A DNA stretch of 64,000 nt from an uncultured Bacteroidota bacterium. Its GTDB lineage: Bacteria > Bacteroidota > Bacteroidia > Flavobacteriales > Flavobacteriaceae. How positions within the stretch are numbered: position 1 is the stretch's first letter; every line of letters starts with the position of its first letter. A program made the position numbers and the translations under genes. Shown here piece by piece: positions 8,377 through 15,832 of this stretch. The DNA lies in NCBI GenBank assembly GCA_902622595.1, contig CACNQM010000001.1, positions 372,001 to 436,000 on the forward strand, written 5' to 3'. Under the pieces are notes generated by a model. The model made no database searches, was not told where the DNA came from, and worked only from the letters and a program-made list of their open reading frames with translations.

Positions 8377-8889
8377 TTAATCAATAATTAATCCACCTTC
8401 ACACTTATCGTTCTGCCATAATTGACCAATTTTATCAGTATATCTTTTACTGATCTCTTCTTCGCTAAAGAAATTTTTTTTAAGCAAGGCAAGTTTATTA
8501 TCTGGATTTGTAATGATTGATACAAAGAGAGGTTTTGTTTCATCAATAAATGCTACAAAATTTTTATACACCATATAGGTATTATTATAACCAACTTCTT
8601 TTAGATCAGCAACTCCTGAAGTCATTAAAATAAATGTCTTCCAATCGGCTAGTTGATTAAATTTAAGTATTCCAATATCCATTTTTTCTGGTTCGTTATC
8701 ATTTTTAAAGTACCATAGTATTTGTGAGTGGGAAAACTGATTACATGCATCCTCCTCACTCAATGTTACTTGTCTCAGTTCAAAAGGTTGACCCCAATAA
8801 GTTCCTTCAAGTAAAGTCTTATATACATCCTGACTGAAGCATTTATTAACTGAAATTAAAATTGACATTAAAATTATTAGTTTATCCAT
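8377..8889 (-). CDS. Exported protein of unknown function, 170 residues
   Basis: A signal peptide of about 20 residues ends in KCFSQ, so the protein is exported. The mature part includes a stretch of alternating hydrophobic residues (KPLFVSIITN) and three Cys. I do not recognise the family. It converges on the tocopherol-cyclase-like gene, whose stop is one base away, with no hairpin between them. Confidence 0.65.
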   Translation of the reverse strand: MDKLIILMSILISVNKCFSQDVYKTLLEGTYWGQPFELRQVTLSEEDACNQFSHSQILWYFKNDNEPEKMDIGILKFNQLADWKTFILMTSGVADLKEVGYNNTYMVYKNFVAFIDETKPLFVSIITNPDNKLALLKKNFFSEEEISKRYTDKIGQLWQNDKCEGGLIID

Positions 8890-8992
8890 AACTAATTTTA
8901 TGATTTAAGACTTGTTAAGAACTTATTTAACTATTTTTTCTAAAGTTATAAATTACTTAATAAATTTATTGCTTAACTACAAATAACTATAA

Positions 8993-9418
8993 ATGAACGA
9001 AATAGAAATTTTAAACTATGCTCAAATGAATTTCATTCAAAATGGATTATACATGGTCGCTTTTACTGCTTTTGTATTTATAACATTTAGACTTATGAGA
9101 TTTCAAAAAGAGCAGAATGCTAATATTTTTGGAAAAGTGTTGGTAACAATATTTGGACTTTGTACTGTTTTCTTTGGATACAATGTTTTCTCATTTTTAT
9201 ATGTTAACCAACTTGGGCAATCATATAGATTATCTGAACTTCAGTCCACTGGTGTTGAACTCTCTGCCTTATCACAAAACTGGGTTGATTACATTGGATA
9301 TACACTAAATGATGGACTTCCAATCCCATTTAGTCCAGAACCTGCAGCTTATGTATTTCTGATTACACTTGCAGTGATGGTTATAGCAGGAGTATGGGTA
9401 AATCTATCCAAGAATTAA
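8993..9418 (+). CDS. Membrane protein, three predicted helices
   Basis: 141 residues with hydrophobic segments at about 16-34, 46-68 and 118-136. A basic loop follows the first helix (RLMRFQKEQN), which would be cytoplasmic. A polar stretch of about 45 residues between helices 2 and 3 probably faces the periplasm. There is no signal peptide and no recognised family. The next element downstream is a hairpin with a T run, so the gene probably ends transcription there in part. Confidence 0.65.
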   Translation: MNEIEILNYAQMNFIQNGLYMVAFTAFVFITFRLMRFQKEQNANIFGKVLVTIFGLCTVFFGYNVFSFLYVNQLGQSYRLSELQSTGVELSALSQNWVDYIGYTLNDGLPIPFSPEPAAYVFLITLAVMVIAGVWVNLSKN

Positions 9419-9425
9419 ATAATTT

Positions 9426-9478
9426 CCTCTGACGAAGCAAAAAGCCAGAAATGGTAAACAGTAGTCAGAGGTTTTTTT
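9426..9478 (+). ncRNA. Candidate structured RNA/attenuator ending in T7
   Basis: A perfect 8-bp outer stem (CCTCTGAC at 9426-9433 with GTCAGAGG at 9464-9471) encloses 30 bases and is followed directly by seven T. Inside is a second hairpin, GCCA-GAAA-TGGT at 9444-9455, with a GNRA tetraloop, flanked by the unpaired stretches GAAGCAAAAA and AAACAGTA. A plain terminator rarely has an ordered 30-base interior. The T run ends 11 bases before the start of the zinc-ribbon gene, leaving no room for a new promoter, so it may attenuate that gene. Confidence 0.5.
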
Positions 9479-9489
9479 ATTCCCCTCTA

Positions 9490-9654
9490 ATGAAAAAAAA
9501 AGATTGTAAAAGATGTAAAAAATCTTTTACTAAAATGTATAGAGTAAGATACATTGAATCAGTAAAAAATTGGGTTTTTATGTGTGAATCTTGTTTACTA
9601 GAAGTAAAGCAAGACAATAAGTTTTATAAATACGGGGGGACCTGGAAAGGTTAA
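9490..9654 (+). CDS. Small zinc-ribbon protein, 54 residues
   Basis: Two CxxC pairs, C6-x2-C9 and C32-x2-C35, in a basic 54-residue protein indicate a single zinc ribbon. Translation from an ATG at 9451 would begin inside the RNA hairpin loop and add an unrelated leader, so the ATG at 9490 is preferred. The C-terminus is polar and aromatic (DNKFYKYGGTWKG). Likely a nucleic-acid or protein-binding adaptor; function unknown. It is preceded by the candidate attenuator and followed by the AMP nucleosidase gene. Confidence 0.6.
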   Translation: MKKKDCKRCKKSFTKMYRVRYIESVKNWVFMCESCLLEVKQDNKFYKYGGTWKG

Positions 9655-9660
9655 TTTGTC

Positions 9661-9668
9661 TAACTTTG
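9661..9668 (+). promoter_or_regulatory. -7 box TAACTTTG four bases before ATG
   Basis: TAACTTTG is a full match to TAnnTTTG and ends four bases before the AMP nucleosidase ATG at 9673, predicting a transcript that starts at or beside the start codon. Confidence 0.6.
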
Positions 9669-9672
9669 TAAC

Positions 9673-10377
9673 ATGAAGACAAAATCTGAAATTGTAGATA
9701 ACTGGCTTGTTAGGTATACTGGTTTAGAGCTAAACAACTTTGGAGAATACATATTACTAACAAATTTTGATAAGTATGTAAATATTTTTGCTGAAAGGTT
9801 AAATTGTGAGGTGCAAGGAGAAAATAAAAATATGATCTCTGCAACATCAAAAAATATTACAATTATAAATTTTGGTATGGGAAGTCCTAATGCAGCTACA
9901 ATCATGGACTTATTATCTGCTATTAACCCAAAAGCGGTTTTATTTCTTGGTAAGTGTGGCGGCTTAAAGAAAAGAATCAATATTGGTGATTTTGTTTTAC
10001 CAATTGGAGCTATCAGAGGAGATGGTACCTCTAATGATTACTTCCCTCCAGAGGTTCCTGCCATGCCCTCATTTTCCTTACAGAAAGCGATTTCTACAAC
10101 TATTAGAGAATTTAAAACAGATTATTGGACTGGAACTGTATATACCACAAACAGAAGGGTATGGGAATATGATAAAGGATTTAAGGCTTACATCAAAAAG
10201 ACAAGAGCATATGCTATAGATATGGAGACTGCTACTCTTTTTACTGTTGGATTCCACAATAAAATACCTGTTGGAGCTTTATTATTAGTATCTGATTCAC
10301 CAATGACCCCTGAAGGAGTAAAGACTCTTGAAAAAGATGAAATAAATTCAAGACAGTATGACGAAAAACATATTTAG
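9673..10377 (+). CDS. amn: AMP nucleosidase, C-terminally truncated
   Basis: Matches the short bacteroidete AMP nucleosidase of the purine nucleoside phosphorylase superfamily, which splits AMP to adenine and ribose 5-phosphate. Visible family blocks are FGEYILLTNF, ITIINFGMGSPNA, VLFLGKCGG, RGDGTSNDYFPPEVPA, TGTVYTTNRR and AIDMETATLF, whose Met-Glu pair binds the ribose. The frame stops at 234 residues, but the expected family tail continues in the same frame beyond the TAG at 10375 (see 10378-10443), so about 22 residues are lost. The core active site is intact; whether the truncated enzyme works is unknown. Confidence 0.88.
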   Translation: MKTKSEIVDNWLVRYTGLELNNFGEYILLTNFDKYVNIFAERLNCEVQGENKNMISATSKNITIINFGMGSPNAATIMDLLSAINPKAVLFLGKCGGLKKRINIGDFVLPIGAIRGDGTSNDYFPPEVPAMPSFSLQKAISTTIREFKTDYWTGTVYTTNRRVWEYDKGFKAYIKKTRAYAIDMETATLFTVGFHNKIPVGALLLVSDSPMTPEGVKTLEKDEINSRQYDEKHI

Positions 10378-10443
10378 ATAGGCGTGGATTCTTTATAAAA
10401 ATTAATGGATAACGCAGAAACCATAAGACACCTCAAGTTCTAA
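10378..10443 (+). pseudogene. Remnant of the AMP nucleosidase C-terminal tail
   Basis: Reading on in frame after the TAG at 10375-10377 gives IGVDSL, a TAA stop, then KLMDNAETIRHLKF and a final TAA at 10441-10443. This is the expected C-terminus of the family (IGIDSL..., TVKHLRF-like ending) as I remember it. Both internal stops are one substitution from a plausible sense codon (GAG to TAG; CAA, AAA or GAA to TAA). The next gene starts four bases after the old stop. Confidence 0.6.
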
Positions 10444-10446
10444 TAG

Positions 10447-11430
10447 ATGAGATTTACCCTTTTTTTTTTAGTTGTTATTTTAATAAGTTGCTCAAAAGAA
10501 GAAACTAGTTTACTAAAAAAATCTGACAATTATACTTCTTTAGCTAAAGGCAGCTACAATAGTTTTAGATTTTACGAAGGTCTTGAAACTTATTCCTTGA
10601 ACCACAATGGATTGAGAAGAGAATACATTATGTATATTCCACAAAGTGTTGAATCAAGGGATAATCTTCCGGTAATTTTTAATTTTCATGGGTATCAAGA
10701 TCGAGCAGATAATTTTTTTAATATGACAGAACTAACAGATATTGCCGATGAAAATGGAGTTGTATTAGTATATCCACAAGGAGCTCCTCTAAATGGAGGT
10801 CCCTCTCATTGGAATGCAGCTCCTTTTAACTCATCATCTTTTGTTAACAAAAGCAATGTAAATGACCTAGAGTTTTTTTTACGCTTACTAGATGAAGTAA
10901 ATCAGAATAATATCCTTGATTTAAATAGAGTTTATGCAATTGGTTATTCTAATGGAGGTATGCTTTCTCATTTTTTAGCATGTAACACAGAAAATGTTTT
11001 TGCAGCTATAGGTGATGTTGCTGGAACTATGCTTACAGATGCCTACAACAGTTGTAGACCCTCGTCACCTATACCACTTTTAAAAATACATGGAACAAAT
11101 GATGGTGTTGTCCCTTATGATGCAGAGGCTAGTTTTGACAATAATGTTCACGATCAATTTAAAACAGTGAACCAGGTAATTGATTTCTGGAAAAGAAATA
11201 ATAAATCAAATGATCAATTTACCCTAAATAATTATGTCAGTTCTTCATGGGAGGAATATATGGGTCCTGTAAACTATGAAAAGTACACATATGAATCTGA
11301 TGAAAATAATTCTCAGGTGGTTCTCTATAAAATGCTAGGTGGAAGACACTGGTGGGACTATAGCTCTGATCAAGATCTAAAGACCAGTACATTATTATGG
11401 AATTTCTTTTCAAAACACACTCGACAATAA
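10447..11430 (+). CDS. Lipoprotein esterase (PHB depolymerase/feruloyl esterase-like)
   Basis: 327 residues with a lipobox LISC (Cys 15). The alpha/beta-hydrolase core carries NFHGYQD (oxyanion region), the nucleophile elbow GYSNGG with Ser 168, an acidic residue in HGTNDGVVPY and a terminal His in GGRHWW. This layout is that of the LpqC-type esterases related to polyhydroxybutyrate depolymerases and feruloyl esterases. It is anchored outside the cytoplasm and would cleave ester bonds in polymers or side chains. Several Cys (AACNT, YNSCRP) may form a disulfide. Confidence 0.88.
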   Translation: MRFTLFFLVVILISCSKEETSLLKKSDNYTSLAKGSYNSFRFYEGLETYSLNHNGLRREYIMYIPQSVESRDNLPVIFNFHGYQDRADNFFNMTELTDIADENGVVLVYPQGAPLNGGPSHWNAAPFNSSSFVNKSNVNDLEFFLRLLDEVNQNNILDLNRVYAIGYSNGGMLSHFLACNTENVFAAIGDVAGTMLTDAYNSCRPSSPIPLLKIHGTNDGVVPYDAEASFDNNVHDQFKTVNQVIDFWKRNNKSNDQFTLNNYVSSSWEEYMGPVNYEKYTYESDENNSQVVLYKMLGGRHWWDYSSDQDLKTSTLLWNFFSKHTRQ

Positions 11431-11461
11431 CATATATTTACAACTATTATCCAAGCTTCAA

Positions 11462-11683
11462 ATGAATATTCCTGAAAAATTAAAACTAGAGTATCTACTT
11501 GCACTTGATGCACATATAGACACAGTTGGAAAAAAGAATAAGGAAGTAACAATGAAAAAAATATTTGAAATAACAAAAGAGATAGCTGATTTAGGCTTTG
11601 GTGAAAAAGATATTCATGAAATAGCAAAGGATGAGAAATTATATTTAAAATATGAACAGTGGAGAAAGGATAAGAAATTTTAA
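11462..11683 (+). CDS. Small soluble protein, first paralogue
   Basis: 73 charged, helical residues without signal peptide or membrane segment. It aligns along its whole length with the protein at 11845: shared positions include the IPxxLxxEYLLxL start, a central LTMK/VTMK, the LGFxxKDI block and the YxxWRKD ending, about 40% identity by eye. The two are therefore a tandem duplication. No family name can be given. The function may involve protein-protein contacts through the predicted helices. Confidence 0.7.
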   Translation: MNIPEKLKLEYLLALDAHIDTVGKKNKEVTMKKIFEITKEIADLGFGEKDIHEIAKDEKLYLKYEQWRKDKKF

Positions 11684-11707
11684 AGAACTAGTTAAAAAGT
11701 AATATCG

Positions 11708-11848
11708 ATGAGATTCCTTCAAATTATTCTTATATTTTCAATTCTATATGGTGTTTACTCAATTGTCATAAGTGACCTTAGTGGTTTAATATGGTTAATA
11801 GGCGGTTGCTCATTTCTTTTTTTAAGCAAAAAATGGATGAAAAAATGA
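11708..11848 (+). CDS. Small membrane protein, 46 residues
   Basis: Begins MRFLQIILIF and is hydrophobic through two segments (about 4-20 and 26-40), ending in the basic LSKKWMKK. Its TGA overlaps the ATG of the second 71-residue paralogue in an ATGA junction, which both supports the frame and fixes the start of the next gene. It lies between the two paralogues and may be their membrane partner. No family recognised. Confidence 0.5.
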   Translation: MRFLQIILIFSILYGVYSIVISDLSGLIWLIGGCSFLFLSKKWMKK

Positions 11849-12060
11849 AAATACCAAAAGAATTAATGTTTGAATACTTACTATCTCTTGAAAACTTCAG
11901 TGAGTCTCATCCAACCTTAAAAGATTTAACAATGAAAGAAGCTTTAGAATCTCAAAAAAAGATTATTGATCTAGGATTCACTGATAAGGATATATTAGAT
12001 ATGAAAAGTGAGGAATTGCTTTTAGAGTATAAAAAATGGAGAAAAGATACAGGTCAATAG
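11845..12060 (+). CDS. Small soluble protein, second paralogue
   Basis: 71 residues from the ATG at 11845. A longer frame from 11791 exists, but its extra residues are the out-of-frame image of the membrane micro protein, and the ATGA overlap points to 11845. It is homologous to the protein at 11462 across its full length, with a one-residue gap near each end of the middle section. Both copies keep the LGF-x2-KDI block and the WRKD terminus, so these are the likely functional positions. Confidence 0.72.
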   Translation: MKIPKELMFEYLLSLENFSESHPTLKDLTMKEALESQKKIIDLGFTDKDILDMKSEELLLEYKKWRKDTGQ

Positions 12061-12111
12061 CTATATTTCGCAAGTATGTATTAACTTTAACTTTATCCAT
12101 AAACCTATATT

Positions 12112-13038
12112 ATGAACAATTTATTATCAATTGATTCTGTCTCTAAGTATTACGGTAATTTTACAGCTTTAAATAATGTATCCCTGAATGTAAAAGAGGG
12201 TTCAATATTTGGTCTTTTAGGTCCTAATGGTGCTGGCAAGACAACTTTAATCAGAATTATTAATCAAATAACTCGACCAGATGAAGGTAAAATTTTGTTT
12301 AATAACGAACCCTTAAATATTAATCACATTAGGGACATTGGTTATTTACCTGAAGAGAGAGGTTTATACCCAAAGATGAATATTGGAGATCAAGCAGTGT
12401 ATCTTGCTCAACTTAAAGGTTTGCAAAGAGATGCTGCAAAATCTGAATTAAGAAAATGGTTTGACAAGTTTGGAATTGAGGATTGGTGGAATAGAAAAGT
12501 AACAGAACTTTCTAAAGGTATGGCTCAAAAAGTTCAATTTATTGTTACAGTCCTCCACAAACCAAAGCTTTTAATATTTGATGAACCATTTTCAGGTTTT
12601 GATCCAATAAATGCCAACATTATTAAAGACGAAATTCTTGATTTGAGAAATAAAGGTGCAACAATAATTTTTTCTACTCACAGAATGGAGTCTGTAGAGG
12701 AACTTTGTGAAGATATTGCATTAATTAATAAATCAAATAAAATTTTAGATGGTAATCTGGACGAGATAAAGACAAAATTCAAATCAAATATCTATGAAGT
12801 TGGAGTAAGTGCCAATAACCCTGATTTGCTTTATAAAGAATTAGAAAAAATCTTTAAAACTTTAAAACCATCGTTTAAAACAATAGGAGAAAATTTAAAA
12901 CTTAATGTAAAATTGAATGGCAAACAAAATTCAGACGAATTATTAAAGATTTTGAATCAAAATGCAAAAGTTATTCATTTCAAAGAAGTAATTCCTAGTG
13001 CAAATGAAATATTTATAAACTCTGTTAAAAATAATTAA
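12112..13038 (+). CDS. ABC transporter ATP-binding protein (NatA-like)
   Basis: 308 residues with Walker A GPNGAGKTT, a Q-loop region, the signature SKGMAQK, Walker B LLIFDEPFSG and the switch His in STHRME. A C-terminal extension of about 90 residues follows the nucleotide-binding domain, as in sodium-export/DrrA-type ATPases. One base separates it from the permease gene, so the two form one export system acting at the inner membrane. The substrate cannot be read from the sequence. Confidence 0.93.
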   Translation: MNNLLSIDSVSKYYGNFTALNNVSLNVKEGSIFGLLGPNGAGKTTLIRIINQITRPDEGKILFNNEPLNINHIRDIGYLPEERGLYPKMNIGDQAVYLAQLKGLQRDAAKSELRKWFDKFGIEDWWNRKVTELSKGMAQKVQFIVTVLHKPKLLIFDEPFSGFDPINANIIKDEILDLRNKGATIIFSTHRMESVEELCEDIALINKSNKILDGNLDEIKTKFKSNIYEVGVSANNPDLLYKELEKIFKTLKPSFKTIGENLKLNVKLNGKQNSDELLKILNQNAKVIHFKEVIPSANEIFINSVKNN

Positions 13039-13039
13039 T

Positions 13040-14347
13040 ATGGAACACTTCTCAATAATAACTACTAGAGAATTTATAAATAAGATTGGTAATAAGTCTT
13101 TTATACTAATGACCGTTCTTCTGCCTATTATTCTATCGGGAATAGGCTTTTTGTTAGCCTTCTTATCTTCAATAAATAATGATACAGCAAAGACAATATC
13201 TGTCATTGACAAGACTGGTTATATTTATGAAAAATTAGATTCATCTAACGATATAAAATATGAATTAATCGGAAAGAGTGGTTCGCTTGATGAAGCCAGG
13301 GATATATCTAAAAATAAATCTGATTATGGTCTGCTTTATATTGATTATTTTGATACACCTGATGAGATCGCTGAATCAATTGTTTTTATTACTGAAGATT
13401 CTCCATCATTTAGTGTAATAGATAGAATTGAATCTGAACTTGAAGTAATACTGACTAATGAAAACTATAGAATTCAAGGAATTGATATTAACCTAATAAA
13501 TTCATCAAGGGTTTTTATTAATTTATTTCAAGAAAGCTTTGATGGAGAAGAGACAAGTAGAATAGATGGTCTGGTTTCACTAATATTTGGTTTTTTTCTA
13601 GGGTTTCTTCTATACTTTTTCATTTTTGCATACGGCAGTATGATTATGATGAGTGTTATGGAGGAAAAGACTAACAGAATTATTGAAATTATTATTTCCT
13701 CCGTTAAGCCTTTTAACTTAATGACTGGAAAAATAATTGGCGTATCTCTAGCTGGATTAACCCAGGTGTTTATTTGGATGCTTATGTTCTTTGCTTTTTC
13801 ATTTATTTTCTCATCAATATTTGGAATCTCATCTTCTTATGACTCTGGTGAACTAATGTTATCGTCAAATAGTGGTGATGGTTTATCATCTTTTGCTCTT
13901 GAAATGATTTCAGCATTTTTAAATCTACCATTAATGAATATCTTCATTGCGTTTATTCTCTATTTCATCGGAGGATATCTTCTTTATGCTGCAATTTTTG
14001 CTTCAATAGGTGCCGCAATCGATAATCAAGCCGATGCTCAACAATTTATGATCCCAATAACTCTTTTGGTAATAATTGCACTATATGTTGGAATATTGAC
14101 AGTGCCAGAAGATCCTAATGGAATTGTTGCGCAAATTTTTTCATACATACCTTTTACATCTCCAATTGTCATGCTTATGAGAATTCCAAATGGTGTTTCA
14201 TTATATGAACAGATAATTTCAGTTACAATACTATTTTCATCAGTTGTGTTTATGATATGGGTAGGAGCTAAAATTTATAGAATAGGTATTTTAATGTATG
14301 GAAAGAAGGTTACATATGGTGAAATTATAAAATGGCTTAAATACTAA
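13040..14347 (+). CDS. ABC-2 type permease (NatB-like)
   Basis: 435 residues. One helix near the N-terminus (about 20-43) is followed by a large extracytoplasmic domain of about 135 residues, then five to six helices from residue 180 on. The motif SVMEEKTNRIIEIIISSVKP after helix 2 is characteristic of ABC-2/NatB permeases, where it couples to the ATPase. It pairs with the ATPase gene directly upstream. The probable function is efflux of an ion or small molecule. Confidence 0.9.
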   Translation: MEHFSIITTREFINKIGNKSFILMTVLLPIILSGIGFLLAFLSSINNDTAKTISVIDKTGYIYEKLDSSNDIKYELIGKSGSLDEARDISKNKSDYGLLYIDYFDTPDEIAESIVFITEDSPSFSVIDRIESELEVILTNENYRIQGIDINLINSSRVFINLFQESFDGEETSRIDGLVSLIFGFFLGFLLYFFIFAYGSMIMMSVMEEKTNRIIEIIISSVKPFNLMTGKIIGVSLAGLTQVFIWMLMFFAFSFIFSSIFGISSSYDSGELMLSSNSGDGLSSFALEMISAFLNLPLMNIFIAFILYFIGGYLLYAAIFASIGAAIDNQADAQQFMIPITLLVIIALYVGILTVPEDPNGIVAQIFSYIPFTSPIVMLMRIPNGVSLYEQIISVTILFSSVVFMIWVGAKIYRIGILMYGKKVTYGEIIKWLKY

Positions 14348-14353
14348 ATATTT

Positions 14354-14746
14354 GTGAGAAAACTTCTATTACTAATAATCTTACTTACCTCTTGTGATAA
14401 TTCTGATAATCATGGGAACTTATCAATCTTTGATGAACCTTCAGAAGAACAATTAAGTAAATGGATAGAAATTGACTCTGCTTACATAAATATGGTTCAG
14501 CCGATGGTTGATGTATACAGAGGGAGCGCTAAACTTAATTTCAACGGAAATCCATGGGAAAATAAAAAATTCCAGTCAAAATATTCTGACTTGACTTGGA
14601 GAGGGCTATATGATTATGTTAAATATTTTACAGAATTATATAATGATATAGGTTATCAAGATGGTGAGAAAGTTCTAGACTCTCTAAATAATAGATTTGA
14701 TCAAATGAGAGATGACCTGATAATATGGAAAGATATAGAGGACTAG
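14354..14746 (+). CDS. Lipoprotein, paralogue of the gene at 19601
   Basis: 130 residues from a GTG start six bases after the permease stop. A lipobox LTSC ends the signal. The mature protein shares with the lipoprotein at 19601 the block LSI-x-(D/Y)(E/-)P followed by KWIEIDS-x-Y, and the block LTW followed by a Y-x-K-x-(F/Y)-x-EL helix. Otherwise the two differ, so they are old paralogues. Strongly acidic and helical; no known family. It may be co-transcribed with the ABC exporter. Confidence 0.68.
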   Translation: MRKLLLLIILLTSCDNSDNHGNLSIFDEPSEEQLSKWIEIDSAYINMVQPMVDVYRGSAKLNFNGNPWENKKFQSKYSDLTWRGLYDYVKYFTELYNDIGYQDGEKVLDSLNNRFDQMRDDLIIWKDIED

Positions 14747-14756
14747 GTTTATTCTT

Positions 14757-15827
14757 CTATTTCCATACTTTTTTAAGAAATTCAACAAAATTTAGACTCA
14801 TAATCTTCTCTATGTCTTGATCTGAATATCCCTTTTTAGAAAGCATGATGGGTACTTTCTGAAGATCAGCTATTGTATCTAAATCATGAGGTGTTTGTTC
14901 TTTACCAAATGCACCATCTAAGTCAGAACCAATTCCAACATGATAAGCATTTCCAGCTAATTGACAAATATGATCAATATTATCTATCATTAGATCTAAA
15001 GTCACACCCATCTTTTCTGGAGTGGATTCACCTCTAATCCAATTTGGTACCATCATCCAAGCATCTAGAGGTATACCTATAACTGCATTTCTAGAAATTA
15101 GTTCAATAATTTGTTCATCAGAATATTGCCTATTATGATCTACAAATTTTCTACAGTTATTATGACTTGCCCATAATGGCCCATTATAAACTTCCAATGT
15201 TTCCCAGAAGCTTATATCACACAAATGCGTTGTGTCAAGTATCAGATTTAACTCTTCAATTTTTTTTAACAACTCTTTTCCTTTAGGTCCAATTCCTCCA
15301 ACTGAGTCTGTTCCGTGTGCATAAACACCAGGTCCATAATGAGCAGGACCTATAGCTCTTAATCCAGATTCGTATGATTTCTCTAAATAATCCATATTAA
15401 TAATTGAATCTGCTCCTTCTAGACTTAAAATATATCCTATTGGTTTTTTAGAGATTTTTTCATTATTCCAAAAGTCTAGATGTTTATTAAGTTCTTCAAT
15501 ATTTTTGATTTGGACCATTTCCCCAATTTTCTCCATTGATTTATACCATGCTAGCTGATTTTGAGTATGAGCCCAGGCTTCTTCCTGTGAATTCCACCCA
15601 GGTAATTTATTATTGACATTAACTCTAGCAATTTGAGTTGCGACACAAATTCCAATATTTCCTTTTCGCATTGCATCCAGAGATACCGTATTATTCTGTC
15701 TATCTGGCTTGTCACTCATTCCAGATTCACTCTTTCTGATATATTCAACACTTTTGGTTAAATCCCTATCCCATTCTATTGCATTCATTGCTAGGTCAAG
15801 GTGAGCATCAAGAATAAACATAGTCAT
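14757..15827 (-). CDS. Membrane dipeptidase-like zinc peptidase (M19)
   Basis: 356 residues, without signal peptide, matching peptidase family M19. Zinc-site elements are visible in order: HLD in LDAHLDLAM near residue 8, the bridging Glu in LSLEGADS, His in DTTHLCD and ASHNNCR, and the closing GSDLDGAFG. M19 enzymes cleave dipeptides, often with a D-residue at the C-terminal position. It is the last gene of a four-gene minus-strand operon after the PLP enzyme, five bases away, so release of D-amino acids from L,D-dipeptides fits the context. Confidence 0.88.
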   Translation of the reverse strand: MTMFILDAHLDLAMNAIEWDRDLTKSVEYIRKSESGMSDKPDRQNNTVSLDAMRKGNIGICVATQIARVNVNNKLPGWNSQEEAWAHTQNQLAWYKSMEKIGEMVQIKNIEELNKHLDFWNNEKISKKPIGYILSLEGADSIINMDYLEKSYESGLRAIGPAHYGPGVYAHGTDSVGGIGPKGKELLKKIEELNLILDTTHLCDISFWETLEVYNGPLWASHNNCRKFVDHNRQYSDEQIIELISRNAVIGIPLDAWMMVPNWIRGESTPEKMGVTLDLMIDNIDHICQLAGNAYHVGIGSDLDGAFGKEQTPHDLDTIADLQKVPIMLSKKGYSDQDIEKIMSLNFVEFLKKVWK

Positions 15828-15832
15828 CTAAT

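Noticed and set aside
9451-9489. Longer N-terminus for the zinc-ribbon protein
   Set aside because: The start would lie inside the tetraloop hairpin and the added residues pass through the T run; the ATG at 9490 fits better.
10375-10443. Recoding of TAG/TAA as an amino acid genome-wide
   Set aside because: TAA, TAG and TGA all end other genes in the window at family-appropriate positions, so a changed code is not supported.
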